From NCBI GenBank assembly GCA_032173965.1, contig CM063283.1, positions 82,400,743 through 82,464,742 of the forward strand: DNA of 64,000 bases. The letters are read 5' to 3'. Each line of letters starts with the position of its first letter. Position 1 is the first letter of the stretch. A model generated the notes under the pieces. It searched no databases. It was not told the origin of the DNA and saw only the letters and a program-made list of their open reading frames with translations. Position numbers and translations under genes: made by a program. This document shows positions 26,801 to 36,531 of this stretch, piece by piece. Source of the stretch: Sitta carolinensis (Eukaryota > Chordata > Aves > Passeriformes > Sittidae).

Positions 26801-28568
26801 GTTGTTTTACACTGCCCTGTTGATAATCTCATGAAGACTGCTCTGATGAGTCAAAGAAAAGTAGATTCTGTCCCAAAACTAGTTTGGTCTCTGTTCTTCA
26901 GACTGGGTCCTAGCCAGGTAATGGAGATGCAAGAACCAAGCACCTGGGCTGGTAGCAGACAAGTAGCTGGCAGACGTTACAGGCTGGATACAAGAGCTCA
27001 GAGTCTTCTCTCCCCTTTAATGATTGCACCAGGACAAGGTTAGAAGAGAACTGGGCTCAGTAACACTCAATGTGGAGAATGAATGGACTCCCATTCTCAC
27101 ACCCCATAAACATCCTCACGCACACCTTGTTAAACACCACCCCAGAGACTGCATTTCAAGCAGTTTTCCATAAACTCCATGTGACCTGGATACAATGCTA
27201 GATAAAACCATCGGATAAAATACAGCACTAGAAGTATGTGAACCTGGGATTAGAAGATCAGGGTGACTTAATGCGGAACCAGCCTTCACATCTGGACTGC
27301 TGTAAACATCGCTCAGTCCAAGGCCCCTATGGAAAAAAACCAACACACCAACAGTAATCCAGTAAAATATATAAGAACTGCTCATTGCTAGAGCCCTGCA
27401 GTGATATGCAGTAGGAATTAATCTAAAAACATGATGGCAAGCACCTGCTGAATCAATTTTCTTCTTTGGTTTGTAGTGCATCTGCTCTTACAGAATCTAC
27501 ATTTTAGACTTTTTCTTTCTTGCAGAGATGTAAATACTCCTGCCTTAAACCAACTGCTCAGGTAAGGAGAGAGCCGTTGGCAAGGCCTTATTCTAACTAC
27601 ATGGTGCATGTGATAAGGAGGAAACAAAATGTGTCTGCACAGTCAGAATGTTTAAATGCCTCTACTCACAATGCAAGCTGGTAGGTTACAAAACAATTTG
27701 TAATTATATCTCTGATTTGCTCTTAAGGAGTTGTTCACCAGCAAGCTATTAAAGATCCTATATCAATGCAGTATTCTATGTCAAGGTGGTAGGAGACAGA
27801 AAATTCTAGCCTGATGTCTCAATATTGGACTCTTTGGAGAGCATTGCTGGCTGCCAAACACACATACCAGGTCAGCATTGCTGACACATTTTTGCCTGCT
27901 TATGATGCTACTTCTGGAGGCCATATGACTTACAGTTCTCCATCCCAGCTCTATTTTTGGTAAGCTGCCAAAAGAAAGGATGGAGTGGCATGGTTAGCTG
28001 GTATGGGTACATAGTTCAATGGATTACCAGTTACTACCATTTTCTTAATATTCATCTTAATTTTAAATGATGCAGCATAAGGCATGCAAAACCCTTGCCA
28101 TTCCCCCCCCCAAATTAGTACCAGGACTAGAAATCTGAGTGACAGTATGTTAGACTTTATCCCTCACTTAGTGGAAAGCTACATTTATGCATCCCTGAAG
28201 CCTCTCTGACTGCGTACCACAAGCAGGTTTACAAGGAACATCAGCTTGGCAGCACAACCTCAATGAACCCATCTGGCCAAAATTTTCAACAACAACTTAA
28301 ATAAAGATGACTGGTTTGTTAGAGGCATTCAGCACACCTGCTTCCAACTAAGTTAGCACATCAGGAAATAGGGACACAGTTATTTTAAAGCATATATGTA
28401 GGTTAGAACTGGACTTCAGATGCCTACATTTCAAAGTTGTGCAATATGTCAGCAAAAGCATTATAAAAGCATTTTAAAATGCAAAAGCCTAACCAAAATG
28501 CAATACTGTCCTTAAAGCAGCACTCAAAAGAGGTATTGTAGTTCTCTCCTCTTAGTGACAGGCTATCA
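20865..28568. other. Intergenic, no gene recognised
   Basis: Non-coding. It holds an A14 run (22,007-22,020), an A-rich tract (23,883-23,915) and an AT-rich stretch at 26,250-26,640 with homeodomain-type TAATTA cores. No exons were recognised. Confidence 0.55.
23883..23915. repeat. A-rich low-complexity tract
   Basis: Runs of A broken by single C residues (AAAACAAAAAAAAACAAAAC pattern). No retroposon body was recognised upstream. Confidence 0.65.
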
Positions 28569-29131
28569 TGGCTTAACCACAGCCATCAACCAAATACCAC
28601 ACAGCTGCTCACTCACTCCCCAACCAGCAGGATCAGGGAGAGAACTGGAAGAGTGAGAAAACCCAAGGGTTGAGATAAACACAGTTTAAGAGGAAAGGCA
28701 AAAGCTATGTACACAAGCAAAACAAAACAATGACATTAATTCACTGCTTCCGTGGTCAAGCAGGTGTTCAGTTAACTCCATGAGAGAAGGGCTCTATCAT
28801 ACAGTGACTTGGGAAGACAAGAATCATCACTCCAAACATGCCCCTCTTTCTCCTTCTTCCCCCCACTTTATATACTGATCATGATGTCATATAGTTTGGA
28901 ATATCCCTTTGGTCTGTTTGGGTCAGCTGTCCTGGCTCACAACCTTCCATAGTCTGATCATCAGCACAGCAGCAGGAAAAGCAGAAAAGGCCTTGGCTCT
29001 GCATAAGCCCTGCTCAGCAATACCAAAAACTTTTCTCCATTATCAACCCTATGTTTAAATCAAATCCAAAATACAGACCTCTACCAGCTCCTGTGAAGAA
29101 AACTAGCTCTATCCCAGAAAAAACCAGCACA
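28569..29131 (-). mobile_element. Endogenous retrovirus LTR, minus orientation
   Basis: The text matches a highly repeated avian LTR that I recognise: 'GGCTTAACCACAGCC', 'CACACAGCTGCTCACTCACTC', 'GGTTGAGATAAACACAGTTTAA', 'GGAATATCCCTTTGGTC', 'AAAAGGCCTTGGCTCTG', 'AGCTCTATCCCAG'. On the - strand a CRE-like TGACATCA precedes a TATATAAA box (complement of 28,867-28,874), which sets the orientation. Length is about 560 bp, with no adjoining internal genes, so it is probably a solo LTR. The edges are approximate and no target-site duplication was found. Small ORFs at 29,014-29,347 are read-through of this LTR. Confidence 0.7.
28867..28874 (-). promoter_or_regulatory. LTR TATA box
   Basis: TTTATATA on the + strand gives TATATAAA on the - strand. 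It lies a few bases downstream (in - strand sense) of a CRE-like element at about 28,879-28,890, the layout of an LTR core promoter. Confidence 0.55.
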
Positions 29132-30600
29132 AAGGCATATGAAAAGCTCCAGAATAAGGACTCAGAAAGATCCTGCAGTGAACTGTATTTTGACCTCAGA
29201 TACATGTTCCACCTCAACCTGCCACTCTGTTTAAGGATGATGACTCTGCTTTTGAGACTGGATGAGAGTACTACTGACACAGACTTGTGCAAGCAAGTAA
29301 ATATGATACTCCAAACACATTTATCCTATCTAACTTTAGACTTTTGAAATGTGGTTATGTGTACCTCAAATACTAATTGAGATCTTATTAAGTAGTGGAG
29401 AGGAACACTTTAAAGCCATGTTATGCCAGATCTAGGTTAGATGCCTACCTCTGGATAGCATTTATCAGGCCTCAGAAATGTTGCTTTAGCACAGAGAGAT
29501 TGGAGACACCTCTTTATTACCTGTATGTCTAAGTTGTACAGACACAAGGTTATCAGGGAAGAAGCCCAGCTCTCACTGCAAAATGCTGATTAGGGATGGA
29601 AATATTCCTTATGAACACCACTGCCCTGTGTCACTGTACACTGTGACAAATAAAGGCAAAGGAAGACTTTGATATTTAGCCAGGAACACATTGGCAGTAC
29701 TGCTAACATCACACTTGCTGAGTCAAGACTAGTGAAGCAAGGTCAGAAAGGAGCTGTAGGCAACAGAGCTAACAAGATCTGGATGTGGCTCTTCAGTTTC
29801 TGCACCGGGGTTAGTACCTCCACACACGGTATGGGGGGAGGTACTGTGCTACATGGGTACACCAGCATGGTGTACTAACTCCACTGCACTGGGGTGTTAG
29901 ATGCAAGCATTCCTGTTATTAATTGGCTCAAGTTATATCAATGCACCACTGTCTTGCACTTATTAAATAAGTGCCTTACCTAAAGCATAGTCCGCGTCTT
30001 TTATAGCAATGCTAAGTGTGATCCCATCACCAAACTTTCAGGTACCTGATGGATATTGCGTGCTCAGTACTTTAATATTTAAAAATTATTCAGTGGATTT
30101 TTAAAGAAGTGCATCCTTAAGCCAGATGGATACATTTCATAAAAATGGTAAGACACTAGAACAGATTTTTGTTTTCCATACATTGAAAGCAACATAAAAA
30201 AGGTTCAGCTTATGTACACTCCATGTCAAGCAAGAACAAGTAAATAGCAGTCAAAAAGGATTTCAAGTTTCAATTCTCGGTGGAAGATCTAAACAAAGAG
30301 GTTCAATTTAGGTATTTCTCCACTTTTGGTCAAGTTTGAGTCCCTGAATCTCTACAAACACACATCCCTACCAGTAGATACACTGCTGAGTAGACCTGAT
30401 TCATCCAGACTCAAGCTCAAAACTTCTGTCTCAATTGCCAGTAGTGGTACAACCTGGTGAGGATGCCCAAAATGTCTTCTGCTTAACAGAAGGCACATAG
30501 AATTGATGCCTCTCTCACACCAATGTTATCCATGACACAGTCGAATGAAGTCAGAATTAGAATTGCTTTGAATCTACACTAGCATGTATCTACACTATGA
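29132..30600. other. Intergenic, no gene recognised
   Basis: No transposon or exon was identified. A minor tandem of 'gaatctacacta' units lies at about 30,569-30,613, at the right border. Confidence 0.5.
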
Positions 30601-30639
30601 ATCTACACTATGACTGTGTGCAGCTCTCAGAGGGTTTTT

Positions 30640-30835
30640 TCCATTTCATTTTTTCTTATTTCTCATGTTCCTCTGGGAGATTTCATTGCCAGTTTCAACA
30701 AAGGGCATCATCTCTTTGCAGATGATATCCAACTTTACAACTCTGTAAAGTCACTCTCTGATCCCCTTCTTACCACCTGTCTTCAACATGTCAATCAACA
30801 GATGGCTATGCCATCACTAAGGAATGCTTCAAAGG
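30640..30835 (+). mobile_element. Ancient L2-like LINE reverse-transcriptase fragment
   Basis: One frame reads VPLGDFIASFNKGHHLFADD followed by IQLYNSVKSLSDPLLT. This follows the L2-type LINE reverse transcriptase around its catalytic box (PLGDIIR...FHCYADDTQLYLS in relatives). The box, FADD here, is encoded at 30,715-30,726. The frame then dissolves into stops. No 5' or 3' end is recognisable, so this is an old relic unrelated in age to the CR1 copies nearby. Confidence 0.65.
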
Positions 30836-30839
30836 CATT

Positions 30840-32069
30840 CAAAATGTTTTAAAAGTCCTTTTTGTTCCACGTCTCTTGCTCTGCTATCAGTCTTCTTAAT
30901 TCAGCCCTTCAGTTCTCCGCCAAAAATCTCGCTGCTATACATAACACAGGGTTTTAAATTTCTTTTTCCCTACTTAAAAGCTACTTCCATAATATTTACA
31001 GATTTACCTACACTTTGACATCTGATTCTGCTGCTTTATGTTGAATGTGTTGAATGTTTTTGTCCAGTTTAAAAAATGCCATTTTGTCCACTTTGGCTTT
31101 CCAAAAATGTATTTTCTAACTTCACCAACCAATGGTCAGGAAACAGAATACTACCCTTCTTCAAAAAGTGGAGACTCCCTCAAGAAGTCTCAATGTCTTG
31201 TTAAGTGCAGAATCTCATTTTAAGACTTGTGAAAATATATTTCAGTGTCTACAGCTGAAACCTAAAGCCTTCTGATATACTTAGAAGAGCGATACTGGGT
31301 TTTGCCAATGACTGTTATCAAAATATCATTGTGGTATTGCCTAAATGTAATTATGTTGGATTGTACCAGATTTCTCTCACAGCATCTCAGCTTTTGATTC
31401 TCCTCAACCCTTTCTTATCTCTGTGTCCACTCTACAAGCCCCAACATTGAAAAAGCAAGCCCATTCTTTCACTTACCCTACTTTACTCTTGCCTGCATTT
31501 TCAAGCCTTCCCTTCCAACCACTGTATCATCTTAAGTACAGCCCCTTTTCCACAGCACTAATGTTCCAACAACTTGTAATAATAACCTGCCATAAGTCTG
31601 GAGTGTCTCTGCTGGTACAGAAGTGGCAGAATGTAAAATGGATTAACAAAAGTGAAGTGTAGCCACATGAGGAAATATCAGTGCAGTGTAAGTAGGGAAT
31701 CTGATGTAAAAATACCAGTGAGTTGTGATTTAAAAAATACCAAAAGAAAAAAATTATATGAGACAATGGTCAACCACCTAAACCCCACTGATAAGTGCAC
31801 CCAGGGAGCCTCAAAGGGGTGCCCCTGAAGGCTGACAACCACAAAATCCCAGTGTATGTTTTCCAGTACAAAAAAGGGGTACAAACAGATTGGCACACAT
31901 TGTTCTCTTAGTAAGGGGATTATCCTTCTATTTGTTACTGCCTCCACCTCCTCTTTCATCCTATCATTTTCAATCCCATAACACTTGTGGTAACAATAGC
32001 CATTGTGAAGAAAGAGCATTTAGTGTTCTCCTTTTAACAGCATTTAGCAGATGGAACAGCTCACTTTCA
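30840..32069. other. Intergenic, possibly more decayed LINE
   Basis: The text after the L2-like fragment may continue the same dead element but shows no readable protein. No exon was recognised. Confidence 0.45.
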
Positions 32070-32985
32070 CAGAACCAAAGAATGGGTATATGGTGTGGAA
32101 GGGATTACAGTTGGTCATCACTGGAGATCCAACCTCTCTGCTTAGGCAGGGTCATCCTAGAGCACATGGCACAGGAGCGCATCCAAATGGTTCTTGTGTA
32201 TCTCCAATGAGGGAGACTACAACCTCTCTGGGCAATCTGGGCATTCTGTCCCAGTGTGTGACCACCTGCACAGTGAAGACATTCTTTCTCGTGTTCAGGT
32301 GGAGCCTCCTGTGCATCAATTTCTGCCCCTTACCTCAAGTCCTAGTGGCTGGCACCACCAAGAAAGAAGTATCTGGACTCATCCCCTCAGCATCCCCCCT
32401 TTGGATATTTATACACATTGATGAGGTCCCCTTCTTATTCATGTCTTCTGGGGGCTGAACAGGCCCAGCTCCCTCTGCCTTTCCTCTCAAGAGAGATGCT
32501 CCAGTCACCTTATCCTCTTTGTCACCCTCTGCTGGACCCTCTCCAGAAGCTTCACATCTCTTGGGCTGGGGAGTCCAGAAATGGACACTCCAGATGGGAC
32601 CTCACCAGCGCTGAGTAGAGGGGCAGGATCAACCTGCTGGCAATGCTCTTCCTTATGCATGCCCGGACACCAATGGCCTTGGCCCCCAGGACACACTGCT
32701 GGTGTGTGGGACAGCTTGTCCACCAGGACCCCCAGGTCCTTCTCTGCAGACCTGCTCTCCTGCAGGTCAGCCCCAGCCTGTGCTGGTGCCCAGGGTTATC
32801 CCTGCCAGGTGCAGGAACTTGCATTTGCCTTTGTTGAATTCCAGACAGCTCTTCTCTGGTCCTCTCTTCAAGCAGTCGAGGTCCTTCCGAAGGGCTGCAC
32901 AGCCCTCTGGGCTATCGGCCACCCTTCCTGGCTTTGAGTCATCAGCAAACTTGTTGAGGAGATACTCTGCCCCTTCATCACTTTG
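32070..32985 (-). mobile_element. CR1 LINE, 5'-truncated, about 0.9 kb
   Basis: Read on the - strand, the right-hand part encodes the C-terminal CR1 ORF2 peptide pattern (LYSALVRSHLECP, then LLERVQQRVTKRI after a frameshift). The left-hand part is the CR1 3' untranslated region, ending near TCACAGAACCAAAGAATGG at 32,066-32,086. ORFs on both strands at 32,051-33,010 are shadows of this dead element. Its 5'-truncated end lies only about 100 bp upstream of the decamer array and CpG-island promoter of PPP2R3B. Confidence 0.9.
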
Positions 32986-33080
32986 CCAGCTCCTCTCAGA
33001 GAACCAGTGAGGAGCAGCCCATGGGACCCCGAGCTCTGATCTAATTTGGGCACCGGCCGGTGGTGCGGTGACTCGGGCAG

Positions 33081-33160
33081 AGCAGGGCAGGGTAGGGCTG
33101 AGCAAGGCTGAGCAGGGCCGAGCAGGGCCGAGCAGGGCCGCGCAGGGCCGCGCAGGGCCG
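33081..33160 (+). repeat. 10-bp tandem array in the promoter
   Basis: Eight 10-bp units of the type AGCAGGGCCG, with variants AGCAAGGCTG and CGCAGGGCCG. The last five are nearly identical. It could vary in copy number between individuals. Confidence 0.9.
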
Positions 33161-33214
33161 GCGGCCGTCGCCATGGCGACCGGGGACCGCGTCCCGCGGG
33201 GTGGAAGGCCGCGC

Positions 33215-33224
33215 TCTCGCGAGA
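33215..33224. promoter_or_regulatory. TCTCGCGAGA core-promoter palindrome
   Basis: Perfect 10-bp palindrome. This element is known from TATA-less CpG-island promoters of housekeeping genes, where BANP (and earlier Kaiso/ZBTB33) has been reported to bind it near the start site. Its position about 100 bp before the exon 1 donor fits that role. Confidence 0.7.
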
Positions 33225-33317
33225 TGTCGGCGGCCGGGCCGGGCCGGGCCGGAAGGCGGCGCGCATTTGAAGGCGGTGGCGGCGGGAAGGGGCGGTGGCG
33301 GAGGTGGATTGCGGTAG
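33225..33317 (+). other. PPP2R3B exon 1 (5' UTR), start approximate
   Basis: The 3' end is set by the donor GCGGTAG|GTGAGT at 33,317/33,318, inside the CpG island. The 5' end is a guess placed just after the TCTCGCGAGA element. It would join to an acceptor near 34,790 and carry only leader sequence, because the PPP2R3B initiator ATG lies in the next exon. A 203-codon ORF crossing the donor is a GC-rich artefact. Confidence 0.55.
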
Positions 33318-33767
33318 GTGAGTGTGCTTTTCCTGTAGTGTGGAGTTGTGTCGCTCCTGAGCTGCTGCGGGCTTCAGTGCGGGGCTCGCCTGAGGGGAGC
33401 CAGCCTGTGGCTGCAGCGTCGGCTCCCCGTGCCCGGGGCGGCGCCCGGCTGGCCTTTTCCCAGGACCGTTTTATTCCAGGCGAATGGCGTTTGAGGATTG
33501 CTGAGCGCAGCCGTCAGCGCCGTGAGGGTGTTGAGCTTAAAAAAGTAGGGGAACGAGGTGGCCTTCATTTTCAGAAACAGTCTGCGAACTTTCCAAACTG
33601 TGAAGTTACAGCGTTTGGGAAGTTTGTGTGCCGTGTTAAAAGGCTTCTAGTTCTGCCGTGGGACAAGGACGAGCTTTAGGTTTTAGTAGAGTGTTCTTTT
33701 GCTAGCTCTTATTCGTTTTCAGGTTGAAGTGCTTGTTTTAAGGCTTGTTCAGCCAGGTATTTGTATT

Positions 33768-33826
33768 CCAATGATTCCAACCAATCATTTTGGTTGGAAG
33801 AGACGTCTAAGCTCATCAATCATATA
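33768..33826 (-). mobile_element. CR1 3'-end scrap
   Basis: AATCATTTTGGTTGGAAGAG followed by ACGTCTAAGCTCATCAATCAT resembles the reverse complement of a CR1 3' terminus (AATCATTTAGGTTGGAAAAGACCT...). It is very short and diverged. Confidence 0.4.
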
Positions 33827-34013
33827 TCTTTTATCATATGCTTTATGCACGTAGATCAAATTCTGCGAAGGGCTTTTAAAAAACACAAGCGTGAGGAAGC
33901 ATAGGTTTTATTTGAACTGTCCCAAATCGTGAAGTAATTGGATGCCGAAAATCTCGATAGTAACTTTGGTTCTGTTCTTAGTGTTTTGTTCCAAATTTCT
34001 GTCTCTCTAATGC

Positions 34014-34074
34014 ACAAAAAAACCAAAACCAAACAAACAAAAAAACAACAACAAAAAAAACCCTAAAAAACCCC
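34014..34074. repeat. A/C-rich low-complexity tract
   Basis: AAAACC/AAAC/CAACAA repeats about 60 bp long within intron 1, without an identifiable retroposon body. Confidence 0.65.
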
Positions 34075-34805
34075 ACACCTGTTTGTTTCAGGTGAGTAAC
34101 TGAACCTGAAAGCACATTGTTACAGTTCTTGAGTTACATTGGATTTTACATTGGTTTTGAAAAACTGCAAAAGTGAATGTCAAATAAGAGGTTTTTAAAA
34201 TCTCAAATGACAGGGCTTTGGGAATCCCTCACATGGGGGATACCCAAGATTTCAAATCCATATCACAACCTCAGAATGAAAATTGAGCCTTCAGTCTTAG
34301 TTCTAAATCTCTTGACTGAAAGGCTTGCTTATTAAATCTTACTTGTTCTATCACCAGGGCTTAGCATGAAGTGCTTAGATTTTTACTTCTTAGTATGTTC
34401 AATTATAAGTGTTTTCAAGTCTTATGTTTCATAACACATGTTTTTTTTAACACATATTCTTAGAGGATATTTGTAGTATTTCTTAGCAATCTCTTTGAGA
34501 AAGCCCAAGTGCAGTTTCTTGCTCTCTAGTCTCCACCATTTACAGGATGCTTTTAAAAGAAGTTATCCATTATTCAAAAGAAATTATTGGAATTGACTGA
34601 CTGATTTATGGCTTACACTTATAAAATGTTGTTGAAATCCCATGTTATAATATAACTCCCAACTTCAGTTGGTGTCTTGAGGGAACAAATATCAACACTT
34701 TGTTAAATGATCCCTGTGAAACACTGAAAGTTGAGTGGAATATTTGTATTATTGTCAAATATTTACTTTGAATTTGAACCAACAAAACAGGGAAACTGGC
34801 AGAAA

Positions 34806-35153
34806 ATGTCACCTGGAAAAGTTCTGCAGCCTGCAGTGAAAATGAAGGTGGATGAACTCTTTTTGTGCTGGTTGAGTCAGCCTGCAACTCAGCTAATACT
34901 AAAGGACTGCTTGAGAAGAATCAAGAATAAGGAGAAAACAGAGTTTGGTAACACAGATTCAGGAAACAGTAAAAATGAGAGTTTCATCAGTAAAAATTCC
35001 AATTCCAAGCAATGCATATTAGGAGATACCAGATTGCCTTTAATGTCTTTCAGTCCTCCTCAGCTTTCTACTACTCTTCCATTGGCAACTCCAGCTAGCT
35101 CAAGGAACCTTTCTAATTTCAGAGCAACACGTCGATCCTCAGGGACCAAAGAA
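34806..35153 (+). CDS. PPP2R3B first coding exon (PR70-type N terminus)
   Basis: Encodes the N terminus of the PP2A regulatory subunit B'' beta (PR48/PR70), which directs the PP2A core enzyme to substrates such as the replication factor CDC6. The exon gives 116 codons starting MSPGKVLQPAVKMKVDELFL, close to the human PR70 start as I remember it (MPPGKVLQPVLKMKVDELFL), followed by CWLSQPATQLILKDCLRRIK. After a diverged Ser/Asn-rich linker it ends RATRRSSGTKE, where human has a similar RGTRRSAGT motif. The ATG at 34,806 is chosen by this match; an in-frame ATG at 34,731 lies before the likely acceptor (AACAAAACAG|GG at 34,790/34,791) and is intronic. The donor is GAA|GTAAGT at 35,153/35,154, phase 0, joining to VQTKKEE at 62,808. 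The EF-hand part of the protein lies beyond the window. Confidence 0.92.
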
Positions 35154-35740
35154 GTAAGTTTGTTTCTTTTTAGATTTATTCTTTTAAATGGAACTGATTT
35201 TTGTGTTTGTGGTATTGACAAATTATGTAAATAAATAGTTTCCCCAAAGGAGGTATCAGGAATGGAGTGAAGCAGTAGCAATGAACATAAAATACCACTG
35301 TTAGTGTTAGTGGATAGGTGGCCTAAGCTTCTCTAAGATTATCTTGGCTCCTTGCCATCTAATTGTGGATAAATTTAAGTCCTTGTGTTTGTGTTCCTTT
35401 TAGAACATACTGCCTTTACTGCAAATACTTCTTTGTCTAATTCTACCAGGCACCGTTGTTAGTACGAGACTCAAATTTGGCTTCACTGAATCTGCATATT
35501 AACAAAGTAATTGTTTTGGTACTGCATGGTACACTCAGCACTTCCTTCCTAATGAGCTCTTTATTTATAACAGACAATGCCCCCTATGCAAGGATGACAA
35601 CCCTGCCCCCAACCTGAGATATTCTTTTTAAGCTTGCAATTCAGTTCACTCTAGTTTCTAGCTCTGTTCATAAATTGTAAAAACAAAACTGGATTGAAAA
35701 TGTTGTCATGACTAAGTGTTGCTTTTGTATGATCAACAAC

Positions 35741-36531
35741 CATAGAATTATAGAATGGTTTGGACTGCAGGGGACCTTCAAGACCATCTAGTTCTAACCA
35801 CCCTGCTATGGGCAGGGACACCTTCCATTCAACCAGGTTGCACAAAGCCCCATCCAACCTAGCTTTGAACACTCTCAGGGATGGAAGATGCACAGCCTTC
35901 TCTGGGCAACCTGTTTCAGTGTCTCACCATCCTCACAATAAAAAATTTGAATAATTTCTTCATAATAGTTGATCTAAACCTACCCTTTCAGTTTAAAGCC
36001 ATTTCCCCTTGTCCTGGCACTACATGCATGCCCCTGTACAAAGTCTCTCTCCAGCTTTCACTGGTCTTCTTTAAGTGTTGTGAGGCTGCTGTAAGTTCTC
36101 CTCAGGGTCTTCTTTAGGTGCAACAAACTTGACTCTCTCAGGCTGTCTTCTTTTGCAAGGTACTGCAGCCATGTGATCATCTTTGTGACCTTCCTCTGGA
36201 CTTGCTCCAACAGATCCATGTCTTTCTTATGCTGAGAACCCCAGAGCTGGGCACAGCACTCCAGCTGGGGTCTCACCAGAGCAGAGTAGAGGAGCAGAAT
36301 TACCAGCCTTGCCCTGCTGGCCACGCTGCTTTGGATGCAGCCCAGCACACAGTTGGCTTTCTGAGGTGCAAGGACTCATTGCTGCATCATGTTGAGCTTT
36401 TTATCCAGCAACATCCCCAGGTCCTCCACCTCAGGGCTGCTCTCAATCCATTCCCCACCTAACTTGTTTTTGGCTTGGGATTTCCTTGTCCCAGATGTAG
36501 GCCCTTCCACTTGACTTCACTGAACCTCATG
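35741..36531 (-). mobile_element. CR1 LINE, 5'-truncated, about 0.8 kb
   Basis: Begins CATAGAATTATAGAATGG (CR1 3' terminus read backwards) and runs through the CR1 3' untranslated region. Further right, on the - strand, it encodes the ORF2 C terminus (LYSALVRPQLECCAQLWGSQ, then DLLEQVQRKVTKMI). It lies antisense in the PPP2R3B intron about 590 bp after the first coding exon. Confidence 0.93.

Larger units (their letters stand above)
33040..33500 (+). promoter_or_regulatory. CpG-island promoter of PPP2R3B
   Basis: GC content and CpG density rise sharply here against an AT-rich background. The island holds a decamer array (33,081-33,160), a perfect TCTCGCGAGA palindrome (33,215-33,224), several GGGCCGGGCC blocks and a GGGGCGG Sp1-type site near 33,290. 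It lies about 1.5 kb upstream of the first PPP2R3B coding exon and contains a good splice donor, as expected for a TATA-less broad promoter. A divergent transcript is possible but nothing in the sequence shows one. Confidence 0.8.
33318..34790 (+). other. PPP2R3B intron 1 (inferred)
   Basis: It runs from the donor at 33,318 to the acceptor before 34,791. It holds a small CR1-like scrap near 33,770-33,825 and an A-rich tract at 34,014-34,074; otherwise it is unremarkable. Confidence 0.55.

Noticed and set aside
32051..33266. Several 80-135-codon ORFs on both strands
   Set aside because: They lie in the dead CR1 element and the adjoining CpG island; only the - strand reading carries CR1 ORF2 remnants, broken by frameshifts.
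33068..33679. 203-codon ORF across the CpG island
   Set aside because: It starts in the decamer array and runs through the splice donor at 33,318. The Arg/Gly/Ala-rich composition is what GC-rich DNA gives in any frame, and no domain is visible.
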